In this document: positions 12,401-27,400 of the stretch, piece by piece | How positions within the stretch are numbered: the stretch's first letter is position 1 | Layout of the letters: every line of letters starts with the position of its first letter | NCBI RefSeq assembly: GCF_047495875.1 | Contig: NC_092463.1 | Span: 36,583,724-36,647,723, forward strand | Direction of reading: 5' to 3' | DNA: 64,000 nt | From: Pithys albifrons albifrons | Lineage: Eukaryota; Chordata; Aves; Passeriformes; Thamnophilidae | The notes under the pieces: generated by a model | What the model was told of the DNA's origin: nothing | What the model saw: only the letters and a program-made list of their open reading frames with translations | Database searches by the model: none | Position numbers and translations under genes: made by a program

Positions 12401-15400
12401 GCATGGTTATGTTAATTTTTTAACATTCAGTAGGATTTACCATTTGCCGTTTAGTACTTATCTGAAGGTAACTGGCAGGAGCATTAAATGTGAGATTTTT
12501 GTACAAAACACTGATTTGTAATAAAATTGTCGGTAGCTTTTTCATTTGGAAGGATTTTTTCAGAAGCAACTTAGAGTCCTGGAAAATTTCTGTAACTCTT
12601 GGAAGCTCTATTGTAAAGTTGTACCTAATGGGAACAGCATCTTTGTATGGCGAGGTTCTGGTTTCCTCTTTGAACTTTGCAACTTAACCACAAATTTTAG
12701 TCTAAGTTGTTTTCTTATTTATTATATTATAAAATTGTGTCTCCAAACGTGGTACTTTCTCTGGTTGGTTTGTATTAATTATGTGTGATGTTTCTCTGAT
12801 GATACTGAAATTATTCTCTCCATATATTTTTAGGCCTGTTACTGAAATGTCCAGATAAAGATTTCTTAGGCTTTATGCTGGAAAAAACAGTTAAGGTTCC
12901 TTTTTGCCAAGTTCCATTTAAAACTCAGATGTTAATAATGCAGCTCTTTGCAAAAAGGAGTAGTAGCAGTTTGCAGAACACGTGGGGCATACTTGGGAAA
13001 TACTGCAATCCTTGCACCCACATCATTTGTTGTGGTGGATTAAAAAGAGGCTGACTCGTGTTCCCTCTTTATTGTTTCTTATTTTTGGAGACTAGAGGAT
13101 GTGTTTGATGCCTCACAGTAAAGCAAAGGCACAGTCTGGGCTAAAAGGCTTTTATTTTGTTCTTGTGGCATCCTCTGTGGGTGCTGCACGCTGAGCTGCA
13201 GTGCTGACCTTGGGAAGCCCTCGGTCCAGCTGTTTGCTCCCAGTGTCCCGTAGCTCCCTCTGTGGAGGCACATCAGGTTAGAGCTGGAGGCTGGTTAACC
13301 TGGCACTTCCAAAAGGTAACCACAGCTGCCTGCTTCAAGGACCTGAAGGAGGGAGGACTAAAGAGAGATTCTGAACAGGCTACTTTTCATGAGAAATGAA
13401 CAGCTTAATTGATGTGTTTATCAGTTTCTAAATTGCTATCCTTTGCTGCTTCTCACTTTCTTGCTTTTTGCCTGTGGATGCTAACATATCTGTAACATCT
13501 TTAGAATCGAGTTTCTGAGCAAGAAGAAAAGGAATTTGGCCCTAAAAAGAACTCTGTGACAAAAGAAAAGAAAATAACTACAAATTAGTGTGTTTGTGTC
13601 TGTAGAAGATGAGCCATAATTAGTGTTCAGATCATTTGATGGTGCATAAAAGAACTTGTACCTGAGAACTGGTGGCAAAATGTAAATTATAGTGATTAAC
13701 TTTTACAGCAGAGCCTCTGACTGGGTTTTATTTATTTCTCCACCCCCATTCCCAGCGTCCTTCCTGATGATTGTGCAGATTTCTCACAGAATCCCAGGAG
13801 CACTGTATTATGTAGGCCAGTAATTATACAGAATCATTATAGCTGAATGTCATTAAATGAAGCCATATGTGCTGATGGCATGAATTCCTTACAAAAAAAA
13901 TTAAATCCAACTTTAATTTCTGCCTAAATGATACAGTTTCTTATGGTCCTCTTACCGAAACTAAAAGGATCATTTTGGCTATTTGTAATCAAGTAAATTT
14001 TCATTACTTTTAATAATTTTAAGACACTTAAATTATTATTTAATGATTCTAGAATAATTTCATGAATGGCTCATCTGCAATTCTTGCAGACCGCCATGTA
14101 GTATTTGAATTTTGTAATCATTCAGTCCTTGATGTCTCAATAATTGAGGTGGGAGATAGGGGATCAAGAGTGACCATCTTCATAGTGAAAATGAGGACTG
14201 AATCTCTTCCAGATGTAACTAAGCTGGTCCAGGTGTCTGTTACAGTATGATGAATTCTCTGCATGCTTCCTGGTGTCAAGTATTCTAATAACTTCCCATC
14301 ACTACCACAGTGCTCCAACTCCTATTTAGATTTTGTAGAGTTTATCCAAAGCCTTTTGCTCTCCAAATATGCTCTCAGTTAACAAGTGTGTCTCTTTACC
14401 TGTCAGTACGCTCGTGGCCTGCCTGTGTTTGGTTGTAGGGAGAAAATCTTCAGTCATATCCACAGTTCTTTGTTTAGTTCCTGAAGGAGAATATCCTCCC
14501 AAAAATACTATAGTGTAAAAACCACATCTCAAAATAAACAATGCACTCGAAAGAAAACTGTATTTAAAAATTTTTACTTGCAACTGCCCGGCCACTCTTT
14601 GTATCTATTATATGGTACATATTATAATGAATGTTAAAGTAATAATACTTAAGATACACAATGTGTATCTACACTATGTTATATAATAAAATTATATATA
14701 AATCTTATATACATTTTATCATAGTGAGTATTACATTTACTGTCTTTGTCTAGTAATATTAAGGATCAAATACTACTAGCCTATCTAGGAGTTGTTACTG
14801 GGTTTTATTAGGAATTGTTTTCCCACAGCTAGCACTTGCTTGAGCAATACATGGTAGATTAAAGAATTCTGAAATGTGAAGTCTTCCCTACACTAAAACA
14901 AAAGACTTTTCCACTTCTTGAGTGTATTGAGAAGGGGGTAAAGATGACAAATAAACCCCTGCTCCCTATATTTTCTTTAAAGATGTGCGCCTTCTCCAAA
15001 TCTGGTGGTTAATTGTGTGGCAGTGATGCCTCACAGATGGGCTGGTTTACTCAGCATGTGTAGGAGTTTTCTTTCAGTATTGAAAAAGGGCGAATGACGA
15101 GAAATTTACTGCCTCTCTCCTAGCTCTTAATTTTCTCTGCTTTCTTGCTCTAAGTTATGTTTACTTGTATCTGTTCAAAATACAAAGGTTGTGGTGTGCA
15201 GCACCACATATACAGGGTTGATGAACAGGAAAATATCTTCCTGTGTTCTCTCAATCTGCCATCTTTTGTAGAGGCCTTTTAAATGTTCAGATGAACGGAA
15301 GGAAGAAATATAATTCCATAATACAAAATCTGTATTACTGTATTTTGATTCGCATACACATGGAGTGGTACCTCTTGCCCCTGGTGTGACAGACTGCACA

Positions 15401-18400
15401 GCGTGGGCTGCAGTAGGCAGTGCAGTTTGAGGTGGGAGGACCACAGTCCACTTGGACTCTTCATTAAATCACACAGCATTTCACTGCTGGGAATGAGGGT
15501 GCATAACTTGAGCCATATGAAAATGAAACATATTTAAAGGTGATTCTTTAGACTCCATCTGTTGTCAGTAAAAAAAAAGGAGAAACTCCAAAGCATTAAT
15601 TCTCCCTGAATGTCTGAGACACCTAATTTGAGACAAGGACAATCACCTCCTAAGGGTATTTCTCCATTGACTACAGCAGGAGCCAGACAAGTGGCACATA
15701 TTAGATAACTGACTGCTTAAAACTAAATGTAGGTGATATTGTTTCCCCAGGTGACAACAAAAAATTAACCTTGAATTCTTTGTTTCAGTAAGAAAGATAG
15801 AACAATGCATTTTCACATCTATCAGGTTATGAAAAGATTTGTGAGGATTTTTCTGTTGAGCTAAGAAAAGAGATTATTCAGTGACTTTATTCAGCCTTCC
15901 AGCAAATCTTTATTTCTCAGTCAGAAGCTGTTCTTTACCATGAGGCCATCTGTTTCGAGTTCTTTCACTGCAGTTTTGGACACAGGGATGAAAATGTGAC
16001 TTAAGCTGTGTACAGAGCTGATAGAAAACTAGTCTTCAAATATATAATGCTATTTCTGTACTAAGGCTATACACAAAGTTTTCCTGTAACTGTGCTTATA
16101 AGTGTCTGACCTTTTAAGGTAGTTATAGTAAATATTGTCTTAAGGCCAAGCACTCCTGATTGCATCAGATTTGAATATCAGCATAACTCAGGACTGTCTC
16201 CCATTCTGAAGCCCCACTCCTTCTTCCAACGATGCAGTTGGTCATCTCATCTTCATTTTCTGTCTTGACAGATTGTGATATACGTTAGACCTGCTCTAAC
16301 TTCTCAAATTAAGAGTCTCTTTTTTGCAGAGGTAAATAACTGTTTTTCAGGCAAAATCCAGCAAGCTCTCTTTTGAAAGCTGTGCGAGTTTCTTTGTTGG
16401 TTTGTTGTGGGATCTTAGAGATGTTTTGTGTTGCTAAGTTCCTTCCAAGTGTGTTTTCTTTTGCCAGGAATTCCAGCAAAGAAATTGGACTTGGGTTCTT
16501 TTTTGCTAATTCAGCTACAGTCTCATGTATTAGTTTTAACCCTAGATTTCCCATTTTGTGAAGGCGAATGAGGGGAGGGTGGTATATTGTAGCCTTAGAG
16601 GTTGCTTGCAAAATTTTTCCATTACTACTTGAGATGGTTTTAATGATGCATTGATGGAAGGCAGAGCAAATTGGTTTTGCTAATCCATCCTCTATTGATA
16701 AGAATAACATCTCATGCCCAGAGTTCTGCTTTAAAAACAGTTAAACAAGTAATACACATTTGAGGCAATTTTTGTCTTTATTATGTTCTTTTTCTAGTAC
16801 CATGAGCTCACGACACTCTGCCAGCCCTGTTGTTTTCACCAGTGCTAGAAGCTCACCGAAGGAAGAGCTTCATTCGGCTACTTCTCCCCAGCTTGCACCT
16901 TCTTTCTCCTCCTCCTCTTCCTCCTCGTCTGGCCCTAGGACTTTCTATCCTCGCCAGGGTGCTACTAGCAAGTATCTGATCGGATGGAAAAAGCCGGAAG
17001 GGACAATAAACTCAGTGGGGTTTATGGATTCAAGAAAGTAAGACTGTTTTTTTCTCTTGTTTGATTATTTGCTTTAATTATAAAGCAACTATCTGTGAGA
17101 GTTCTCTAGGCAGAAGAGTTTAGGACTATTTGATACAATCTTTTGTCTTCTGTACAACTTAATCTCTAGAGTTCTACAGTTATGTTTAAATATTTGATAG
17201 TTGGTTAATCTTGTTCCCTCTTAACTTGTAAAAGTTTTTTTATCATTTCTAGAAGGCTCTATGGATTTCAGTCCCATTAAAACTCATCTTTCCCTGGGAC
17301 TTCTTAAAGGTGACTCAAAATACTATTTGAGCAAATAAGAAAAATCCTCTTATCATAGAGCCTGAGTTTTACTTAAGCTTCTCATCCATGTAGTAGTTCC
17401 ATACATGCTGTGCATTAGCTCTGTGGCACTGTGCGTTGCCTTGTGATGATTGCTGCCTGTATGCAGTCTAACTGGCTTAAAGCTTAGAGCAAGCCAAGAT
17501 ACCAGCATTACAATATGCAACTATCTCTTTTGGAGGAGATATTGAGAAACAACCAGTGAAAATACTAGTGAGTATGTTGTTAAGTCAAATATGACTTAGA
17601 AAGGAAGCGATTCAGAAAGTCCATTGCAAAGTAATTTATTTGACCCTTCTTGACTGTCATTGAGTCGGGCACAGTATCCCGAGATGATACCAATACCTGC
17701 CTGTCAAAAGGAAATGGTGAAACTTTGTGATAACCACATTATAAAAAAACAGTGAAAATATTAAAGAAACTTGGTGTTTTGCTCTTGGGCTCACTGAAGA
17801 CACTTGTCTTCTTTTAGTTTTGTACAGAATGCATGTTATTTTAATGGATTCAGTCCCTTATTGAGAAAATGTGTTACGATAAGCTTTGAATTATTTTACT
17901 GTATTGCTAGGTGATGTTTTTAAACAAGCTTATTGCTTCAACAGGTATCCATTAAGATGATTCTTTGCTGTAGTAGTGAAACTTCTTTCATCCTCTGTGC
18001 CCACTACTTAAGATTTTTTTAATTTAAAAAGTTGAGGGTTCTATAATTGTTTAATTCATGCCTCCCGCCCCAGGGCTTTGAGACCTGAACGTGTCTGTTC
18101 CATTTCGTTTAAGACGCCACCAGAGCGATGGCAGCGAGATGGCCCACCCTCGGCTGCGGGCCTCGGCGAGAGACCTGCGAGCGTCACCGAAACGGGCATC
18201 CAAGTCCACTGTCGAGGAAGAGCTCAAGAAATTGATAGATCTTGATAGCCCAACACCTGAATCACAAAAGAATTTTAAGGTGTGTTATAGAGAGAGAGAC
18301 AGGATCTTTCCTATTCTCAACCATAACAAAAAAACCCCAAAATCGAGTTACTCACTGAATTCTGATCACGGACAGAAAATAACCTGTTTGTAACAGACCA

Positions 18401-21400
18401 CTAGAAAAATACATTTGGGCAACCGTTTCATTGTTACAGTCTCTGCAATGTTATTATAGTTTCATGTGCAAATTTAAAGAGACTAGTATGCCAAATTGCC
18501 AAGGACATTTAGGACTGCTGGATCACGAAAAATCCTTTGGTGTTGTCTTATATGTCTGAATTGTTCTCTAATTCCAGTGATAGTGACTTACTGACAGTAT
18601 TGAAACTCCTTGCAAAAAGCACACTTTTATACCTCTCTAATCCTGTTATCAAAAATGATCCCTAAACCTAAGCATATATTTATACAGGATAGTTAGTTTC
18701 CTGGCATATTTAAAAATGTGTTTAATAACACACATACTGATTTTTAGAATCCATAATTTGGAAGAGAATGTCTTCATTTCTAGTCTCCATGTACAGCCAG
18801 TGCTTAACAGCTCAGTCTCATCATCCAGAGCCCAAATTGTTTCCACAGCAACCATGCAGAAGAGAGACCTGCAACTTCTTTTTTTTGCTGGGAAAAACTC
18901 AAAGTAGCTTATTAAAATTTGTAAGTGATAGGTTCCATACACAGATCATTTCAGATGTTGCCTTTGAGGCCGGAGGAAAAAAAGTTCGTCATTGGCAAGA
19001 TACCTTTTTCTTACTTTTGTGGTAGTTCTGAGGGGATTGGGACATGGGTGATGCAAGCATCTTCTGTTGGTTGTTTTAAGCAAGAGGATTGTTCCCATTC
19101 CAAGAAATTCCATTCTGTTTAAACAGATGACCCGAAAACCATGAAAAATTTCTTATTATATTGCTTTGGGGTTAGTGAATCAGTTCTTATCCTGATCTTT
19201 ATTTCCTGATGACTGTAACAAGTATGTTAACTTAGGTTCCACTTTTGATAAATTTCAGCAAGTTAGAAACATTCTGTCATACCAATAAATTGCAACTTTT
19301 CCATTTTAGAAATAACTGTTATTTCTGCCCACTGTATGACTTGTATTTCATCTTACAGAAAGAGTTCTCTTACAGCATAAAATTTTTCAACACTTTAAAA
19401 GTTAAAAAAAAATAAGAAAAAGAATGGTAATGACCTGCATTAGTTCACTGCTCCAAAATCCTCGTCCATTCTGTGTTGGCTGACAAAGGCTTTGTTTGAT
19501 AGTAGAATTTGTTCTAGGCTGCAGTTTTGTGTGTCTTGTGCGTTATTGCGTTCTCTCTCCAGCCTTCCTTACGTCCTTACCTACCACTTAGGTACTGTAT
19601 CTTCTCAGACACGTCACCCTTCTCCTTCCCCTGCTCTGGCACCACAAGAAAATTCCTACTCATATTGCCTATGTTGTGAGTCCATCAGATGTCCTTGTCT
19701 GTGCAGCCTTTTAATCTCAGTGTCTGATATTAACTGCTGTTTCCAGCTCCTAATTCCCTCAAGTAAATGTTCCTTGACTTAGCAGCTTTTTCTTTTCCCT
19801 TTCCCACTTCAGGGCAGCTATTGGGAGATTTCACTGGATCATAACATGAACCTGCTCAATGAGCTTTTAATTTTTGGGGGTCAGGGGGAGGAAAAAAGCA
19901 GTTTGATCCTCCATGTGACATAGTGACAACTGTGTACCCAACTGTGTACCAGAAGTTGTCATTTCGGTAGGCAAGGTTTGTACTGTAATGGGCATGTCCT
20001 GAGGGAGGCAACCCAGAGGGCAGAATTTGACATAACAGAAAGTTGGCATACAGAGAGACTTCTTTCCTTCCTTGTCTTTTGATGATAGCAGGGTTTTGGA
20101 AGTAATCTTAATTATTGATGATTCTTAATCATAAAACCAAAATGCACAGAAATATTCTCATACTAAAATTCATACAGAGGGGGAGGGGGATGTTTGGCAG
20201 ATTGCCTTGCCGTGTACAATATCAACCCTCTTACATGCTCTTCTCCCATGTTTTAGTGTGGGATTTTGATCACAGGAGTAGAATACTGTCTTTAAACATT
20301 TTTTCTTCTTTCTGAAAAGGGAGGACTATTTTTATGTGTAAAAGAGCAATTCTGTTTCATTGCTCTTTTTGGAAGTATCTCCTTTATTTGTTTAAACTTG
20401 CTTGCAGAGCAAATGAGGGTGGTGAGGTCTCCATTTCTGTTTCCCATTTCTCCATAAAAGCCTTTGGACGGAATTTCAACCAAAACATAAAGTAATGTTA
20501 TGTCTTAGAGGTAGTTATGTTGCTACAGGTTTCATGAAAATCAGAGTCTCTGCTGATGGGAATGGTTATGATAGCAGCTCACTGGCACTGCTCTGAGAGT
20601 GCGTAACTCCAGGCCAACGCCAGCATTGCTTTCTCCTGTGTGGAGCATGGAGGAAGCTGGGATGATGGTGGGGGTAAGACACAAGTTCATTTACTCATGG
20701 GCCTACTTACTTAAGTTTTATTCAAGTACTTCTGAAGAACCACAGTGGTAATGGGTGATTGTAGTTGTTCAGTAATATGAGACTAGATAGCTGGCACTGT
20801 GTCTGCAGGCAGCAGCCTCCCCTGGGCAATGGGAGAACTCTGTGCACAACTGAGCCTGTTCTGTAACCATTTCTCTGCTACACAGAAGCTCTCGGTTCCA
20901 CGAAGGCTGCCTGAGATTTCCACTTCAGGAGAGGTTTGAAGGGTATTTAAAAGGTAGAATATGAGATACGATAAAAAAGGTGTATAAATGTAACCTGGTT
21001 TTAATCTCCCTCAAAGCCTATTATTTTAGTTTTTTTCATATCAACTCTGAAAAACTATGTTAACACTTGCTTTCTAATTCAAAAAAAGTTCTTAAAAATT
21101 ATTTGAAAATAGACTTCCAAAGTTTCTTTATTGATTTTTTTTCTTGTTTCTTTTTATTTGTCTTTATGAATGTGTAGTCACACACACTGTCCTGTCAGTC
21201 TCCCTTTCCCAGCACTCCTACCACAAGGCGTGCCTTGCAAAGGACTTTGTCAGATGAGAGTATTTACAGTGGTCAAAGGGACCACTTCTTCACCTCACGG
21301 GCCTCACTCTTGGACCAAGCCATGCCAAATGATGTACTTTTCACCAGCACATACCCTTCTCTCCCAAAGTCACTACCATTACGGAGACCATCATATACTT

Positions 21401-24400
21401 TGGGAATGAAATCACTACATGGTAAGTTTATTTCCTGTTTTTCAACCTTCATAGGAATTCTTTGTGAATTATGTTAAAGGAAAATGTTTGTTGCAGCAAT
21501 TAGTAGTTCCATCTTGATTTTGCTAAAATGAGGGTAGTCAGGTCATATGACTGAAAATATAAAATAATACAGGAATTTAATTCTTTTTTTCCTCACTTCA
21601 GTTGCTGTAAGACTGCATGACTAGTCATGCAGTTACCTTGTGAAGGGAGCACAGAAATCTGCCGTACTGGCTGCAAGTCTTTACCTTTTCTTCCAAGAGT
21701 CCCCTGGATCAGTTGGACCAATGAACAAATAATCTAACAGTGTCAGGTGTCAGTTCCTCTAGTGTGGGATTATGGGAACGAAATACAATTAGGAAAATGA
21801 TGATACAAAAGTGGATAAATACTGGTGGACATTTGGGTATACAACTATACCAGATACAGCTTTTATTGCACCAAGTTTTTTTAAATTCTCTCCCCTTACC
21901 CTATTTATTTTAGAGGACTTGAGTTACTTATTTCAGTCACACAGCTAACTAGAAAAGAAGTTACTTGCTAAACTGCTCTCAAGGAGACACTCAGCCTTCC
22001 CCCACTGGTTTACTGAGAAAAGTCTCAGTAGGATTATCTGATGGGTTGTGTGTTGCTGCATGTGAATGTCTCGGTGAGAGGGGGAATTTTCACAGGTTCC
22101 CACTGTTCCTCGTAACTACAGAAATAGAGCTAGATCTCAGTGTAGGATTCTGCAATGTTTCCTGAAGTACTTACCTGCTCTGATTTATTCATGGTTTAGT
22201 ATGTTTCAAGAGGGAGATGCAAGGCTATCAATAGATTCAACTCACTATAGTGGGACTAAGCACAGTCTATTTAGATACACAGGATACATTTGACAGTGAA
22301 GGCTGATGATGAAATCTATTTTAAAATCTTCAACTGTCTGTGATCACCCAGCATCAGTTTTCAGTGTTGAGCCTGATATTTTCATGAGCTGTTGTGTCTG
22401 TATAACATGTTTCTCGCCTAAGAGTTAGAAAACTGAGCTCACTTCATTTTTGCTTTATATATGCACTAAAATGACTTTGCAGACTTGGTTACACTTGTAA
22501 CTGGCTGGTGGATTTGGTTTCTGAGGTCTTGGGGTCAGAAGATTATTGATGCCTCCTGAGTAGAAGTGGAAAGCTGAACTTGGTCTCTGTCAATTGAGAT
22601 GCCTGTATTTTCCAAAAAGAAAACCACGAAACCTTCTTTCACTGTCATATTCTCTTCCACACCAAACTGGTAACTTCTAGCACATAACCTTTCTACATTT
22701 GTCAACAAAAAAAGAATTTCTGTTTTCCATAAAATGCAGGGCCTGCATGATAAAAGGACCAGCTATCGAAGTGGCACACAAATTGTCTTCACACACATAC
22801 ACACTTTCTCTTTTGCTGAGAGAAGGATTAAGTAAGCTGGATATTTAATACCACAAGTATTTGTTGGCTTCCAGCTATTCAAAATTCTTCCAATTCAGAG
22901 ATTCCAGAGCACATCCATTTTTTTTAAGAGGGAAAACAGTGAGCTAAAAATACTCATATTTACTCGTCTGTCTTAACAAAGCCCCCAATCCTGTATTTTT
23001 ACAAGATGAAATATGTGCCAGGAAGTGTAGAAGCCCCAGCAAGCTGCAGAGCCCTCCAAAGTACCTTCAACTTGTGCAGAGGCAGGAATCATTGGGTAGA
23101 AGAGTCCTGCCTCCAGACCTAGCACTGGGGAAAGTCAGAGATTGGCTTTTGAAGTGCTCATCTGCAAAGATCAGAAAGGAGCCAAATGTTCTGGTGTTAG
23201 AAAACTGGCCTGTAATGTGCTGTATCTGGTCAACTGCAGTTGATAAAACACTCCACTGAATTTTTGTTCGAAAAGGCTATGCCAGAAAAGTTTAAGAATA
23301 GGGTGTGCAATAGTATTAGAAAAGGAATTTGGGGGTGTTTGGAGTCTATAATGTATTCTGCATTACTCTAGGAGAGTTTTCTGCCTCGGACAGTTCCCTC
23401 ACAGATATCCAGGAGCAAAGACGGCAGCCCATGCCAGATCCTGGTCTCATGCCATTGCCTGATTCTGCCTCTGATCTGGATTGGTCAAACTTGGTAGATG
23501 CTGCCAAAGCCTTTGAAGGTAAGTTTGCAGAATATAAGAATTAGGATAGCTGGTCTTTCTTTGGGCATGCTTCATTAAGGAGTTTGAGTTTTGTGGTTGT
23601 TTGGGGTTTTTTTTAATCCTGATTTCTGCTATTGTTGTTTTAGTGTTCCTACTTAATCTGAAGTTTAAGTTAATTTTAAATAGCAACTCAAGTCTTCAGA
23701 GCCTGAAACTTTGTAGTATTCAGATACCAGGTTTTGATGCTGAAATTCCTCTGTGCTATGGTTTGGCCAAGTTGCTGTAAAACTGACCACTTTTCATTTC
23801 ATGCAGAGCAGTCACAGACATCACAGCTGGTGTGGAAAAGACATATGGCACAAAAGTGCAAAAATAAAGTCAAATAGTAGGGGGAAAACATATGAGCACA
23901 TGACTGATTGCTTGCATACTGCACTTTCAAGTAGTATATTTAGTGCAGCTGAAGTTCACTACCAAGATAGTTTGGGAAATGTGCCATGTTGGTACATGCT
24001 TTTCTGTTGCCATTCTTCCCTTTGAATATTCCGAATACATATATTTGCACATGAGTGTTGTGTCATCTTATGGCACTTTCCATCTCCATGACATTTAGTA
24101 AACTGAAGAGGACTCTAAGCTGACTAGATATAGATGTATTTGAATTGAAAAGTAAACGCAGTTTAGACCAAAGGGAATTTACCGTACTATAATCCAATGG
24201 CAAAGTCTTCTAGGCTTGTTAAACAGAATTGCCTATTCCTAAATCTGCATAAATGCTGTCCCACCTTCATGGAAGTGTTTTCCTGATCCTGAATCCTTTA
24301 GACACTATTCAGCATGGCTGGAGAAGTCTGTGAAGTAGCTTGATTTCTTGGCTGTTCTCTGGTAGTAGCCTTATATATCATTAAGATGTCTACATGGGTG

Positions 24401-27400
24401 TTTAGGTGTACGTGTGTCCTCTGTTCTGTTGCCATAGGAGTTGTAGGAGCAACATGGCTCATATTTTTGCTGTGCAGTCTTGGGGAAGAGTATTCAAAGT
24501 AAGCCTTGGTCCTCAAAAGGAGATGAATTTATAGTGATGGTATTTTTACCCCACATAAGAGTGAAACGCAGGTTTTGACACATTTCCCTGTGGTTGACAG
24601 TTTCTGTTTAAAAGATCCCCTGAGTTTTGCTGATATTTTTTTCACTGTCCTCATTAACCTGAATCCTTCGATTTTGTAGGCCCCAGACTCACTTGTGTTT
24701 CTCTTTAGAAGTGTGAAGACAGTCAGTGTGGTCAAGGTAACAAACTGACAGCTCAGATGAAGAAAAGCTGGGGTAATGTGTTGGCTGCCCCCTTCATTTA
24801 TTCAAATTTCACTTGGAGAAGGTTCTCCATATAATCCTATTGGTCATTGGTTGTCTGATCTCAATATAATCCCACTCTGCCCGGTGCCAGTAAGGATTAA
24901 CAAGTATCAAGGAACCTAAATTCTTATTTGTGATCCTGGACAACTCTTCTACACCACTAATTTGTGTCTTCAGCACAAGCCCCTGAAGTTAAAAATAGTG
25001 ATATCTGTACCAGCTGAAAGAAAAGCTGCCTGGATCCCTGAGCTACACCAACCTTTAGTATTTTCATCCCTAGGGAACAAAAAAAAGAGAAACAGGAAAA
25101 ACTCTGTCAAATATTACAATGTGTTACTTTTAGCCTTGTTGAAAACGCAGAATAAAAATTTGCTGAATAGAAAAGGATGATACTGTTTTGTATCCAGTGA
25201 AAGTCCAATAGCTCCTGAGGGAGAGAGATTAATTTATTAAACTAAATGTGTTTGTTACTGTTTGTGCTAGGAAACTCCAGAAGTAGGAGCAGTAGTTTAT
25301 AGCCACACCACATGCGATAGTGATGTAGAGATGTGTTAAAGCATCTGAGCAGTTACAGGACAAAAAATACAGACACAAGGCAGGGAAGAAGTTTAATGTT
25401 TCAATCTGAAAACATAAGACATAAGGAAAAACTTTCAGGTTCTGAAGAATTACACTGGTTATTTTACTTTCCAGATGTAAATTGTGCACAGTGAGCTTTT
25501 CTTTCCTCAAGATAAAGGGATCCTTTATGGTGTGAAGGAAGTTAGATATAGTTATTTCGTTATTGGGTGGTGTCATGCAGTTGTACCCCAGAAGTTCTGC
25601 ACAGCACTATTTGTTCCAGCTTGACTTCCTGCCTATCTTGGAACTGCCCTTGGGTGGACTTGCAAGCGCTGCGGGGTATCTCTGCTTTGCACTTTCCAGC
25701 ATCTCCCTCTGGGGAGCTTTGTAGCCTGAGAGTGGTGCTTGGGCTGTGTGAGCATACAGGGCTGTGCCAGAGCTAATACTTGCTTGTTGAGTCCATTATG
25801 GTGGAAAACCTGGTGCAAACACTTGCAATGTCAGTTTACATCTGTCAAGTGTATGTTGGTATTTCGTGTCATCACCTTCTGTTGCTTGAGACAGACTTAG
25901 ATTGCTTCAAGATCCTGCAGCATAGGTGTTGTGCTATCCATGAACAAATAATCATTATTGCTGCCATTGTTTTTTCTCTGTAATGTTTGCCTTCCCAGTT
26001 CAGCGAGCTTCATTCTTTGCTGCTGCTGATGAAAATCACAGACCTGTGAGTGCTGCCTCCAGTAGTGATCAGGCTGAGGACCAGCTTACTGCACAGATAA
26101 AGCCTTATACAGGGTAAGTAAATAACCAGATGTGCAGGCTTCATCATTTGCAAACCACAAATCTTTATTTGGAAGTCATCTACAGGCTTCACAAAACTCT
26201 TCACAAGTTCTCATAAAGATGGAGGTGGGAGGTGAAAAGAGAAGAATTGTACGTTCAGCTGAACCTTTTTGTAGGTTCGTTCTTGTCTGAGATGTTCATG
26301 AACCTGTCCAAAGCAATGGTAATTCATGGCACTTACAATGAGTTCAAGTAGAGAGAAGTCAGGGGATGGGATGACCACAATTAATTATGCGTTAAATTTG
26401 TTTTGTTGTTTAATGTGCTGCATGTGTTCCTTGTGCTCTTTATTGTGTTCTTTTTGTTCATTTTGTGAATTCTTAGTCTACCCAAGTGCATAGCTTCATA
26501 AAGCCCCTTGGTATAGACAAGGCTGTTAGTTACCCTATGTGAAGACAGTTAATCATATCAATACCTGTTCTTTTTTTCTGCTTTCAACAGTAAAGAATCT
26601 CCTCCAACTCTCGCCTCTAAAGTGGACCAACTGGAAGGTTTGCTGAAGATGCTGCAAGAAGATTTAAGGAAGGTAAGCATTTAATTCACAGAAGAATCTG
26701 TAAGACATATATTTAGTGCTGTTGGGGGAGCTAATAACTGTGTAATCCTGCTTTGCCATGCCTGAGACCGTGACAGTCTCATCCTTGTGTGAGAAAAAGA
26801 CATTTCTTTGCTACTTTTCTCAGGCTTCTAGTTATGCATGGCTAGGATGGAGTGTCTCAAACTGTAGGTGTTTGATTCCTCTGCATAAATTAGGACAGTG
26901 ATTCACAGTACCTTCACTCCTTATTCAGATGACACTGTGAAAGGCTTGAAGTTAGTCCATGTAAAGCAACCTACTGATGTTTAAAAGTTGGCAGTATTAC
27001 CTAAACATGTGATTTCTTTTGTGAAAACTTCCAGTATTGTGTTAATGCCTATTTGGTCCAAGAAGGATCTGCTGGGGAAGTATTTGCAGGAAAATTCCCT
27101 ATCCATTACTTAGTTAACCACCAGCACTTGTATGTACAGAACAGGTCATGCCCAATTTTATTGTACCACTTGGGGAGACAGTTTCTCTATTAGAATTTAA
27201 TACAGAGAAATCCTCATGCAAGCAAAACATGAGGAAGGAAATGTCACTACTGTCCCTTGGATGTAGACCTGTGTGTTACTGCACATAAAATCCTCATAAA
27301 GAATTAAGAGATTCTTGCTGCTCTAGACAGATAGGAAGCATGACCTAAAATTTCCACTTAGATCTGTATTTTTCTCTATGCCTAAGGAAAAAGAGGACAA

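Noticed and set aside
16309..16710. 133-codon minus-strand frame inside intron D-E
   Set aside because: It is intronic, antisense and has no family signature; an overlapping plus-strand frame is also open.
18280..18393. Extension of exon F through its donor to the in-frame TAA
   Set aside because: Conserved sequence stops exactly at NFK before gtgtgt, and the next exon continues the family sequence in phase 0; the extension is intron.
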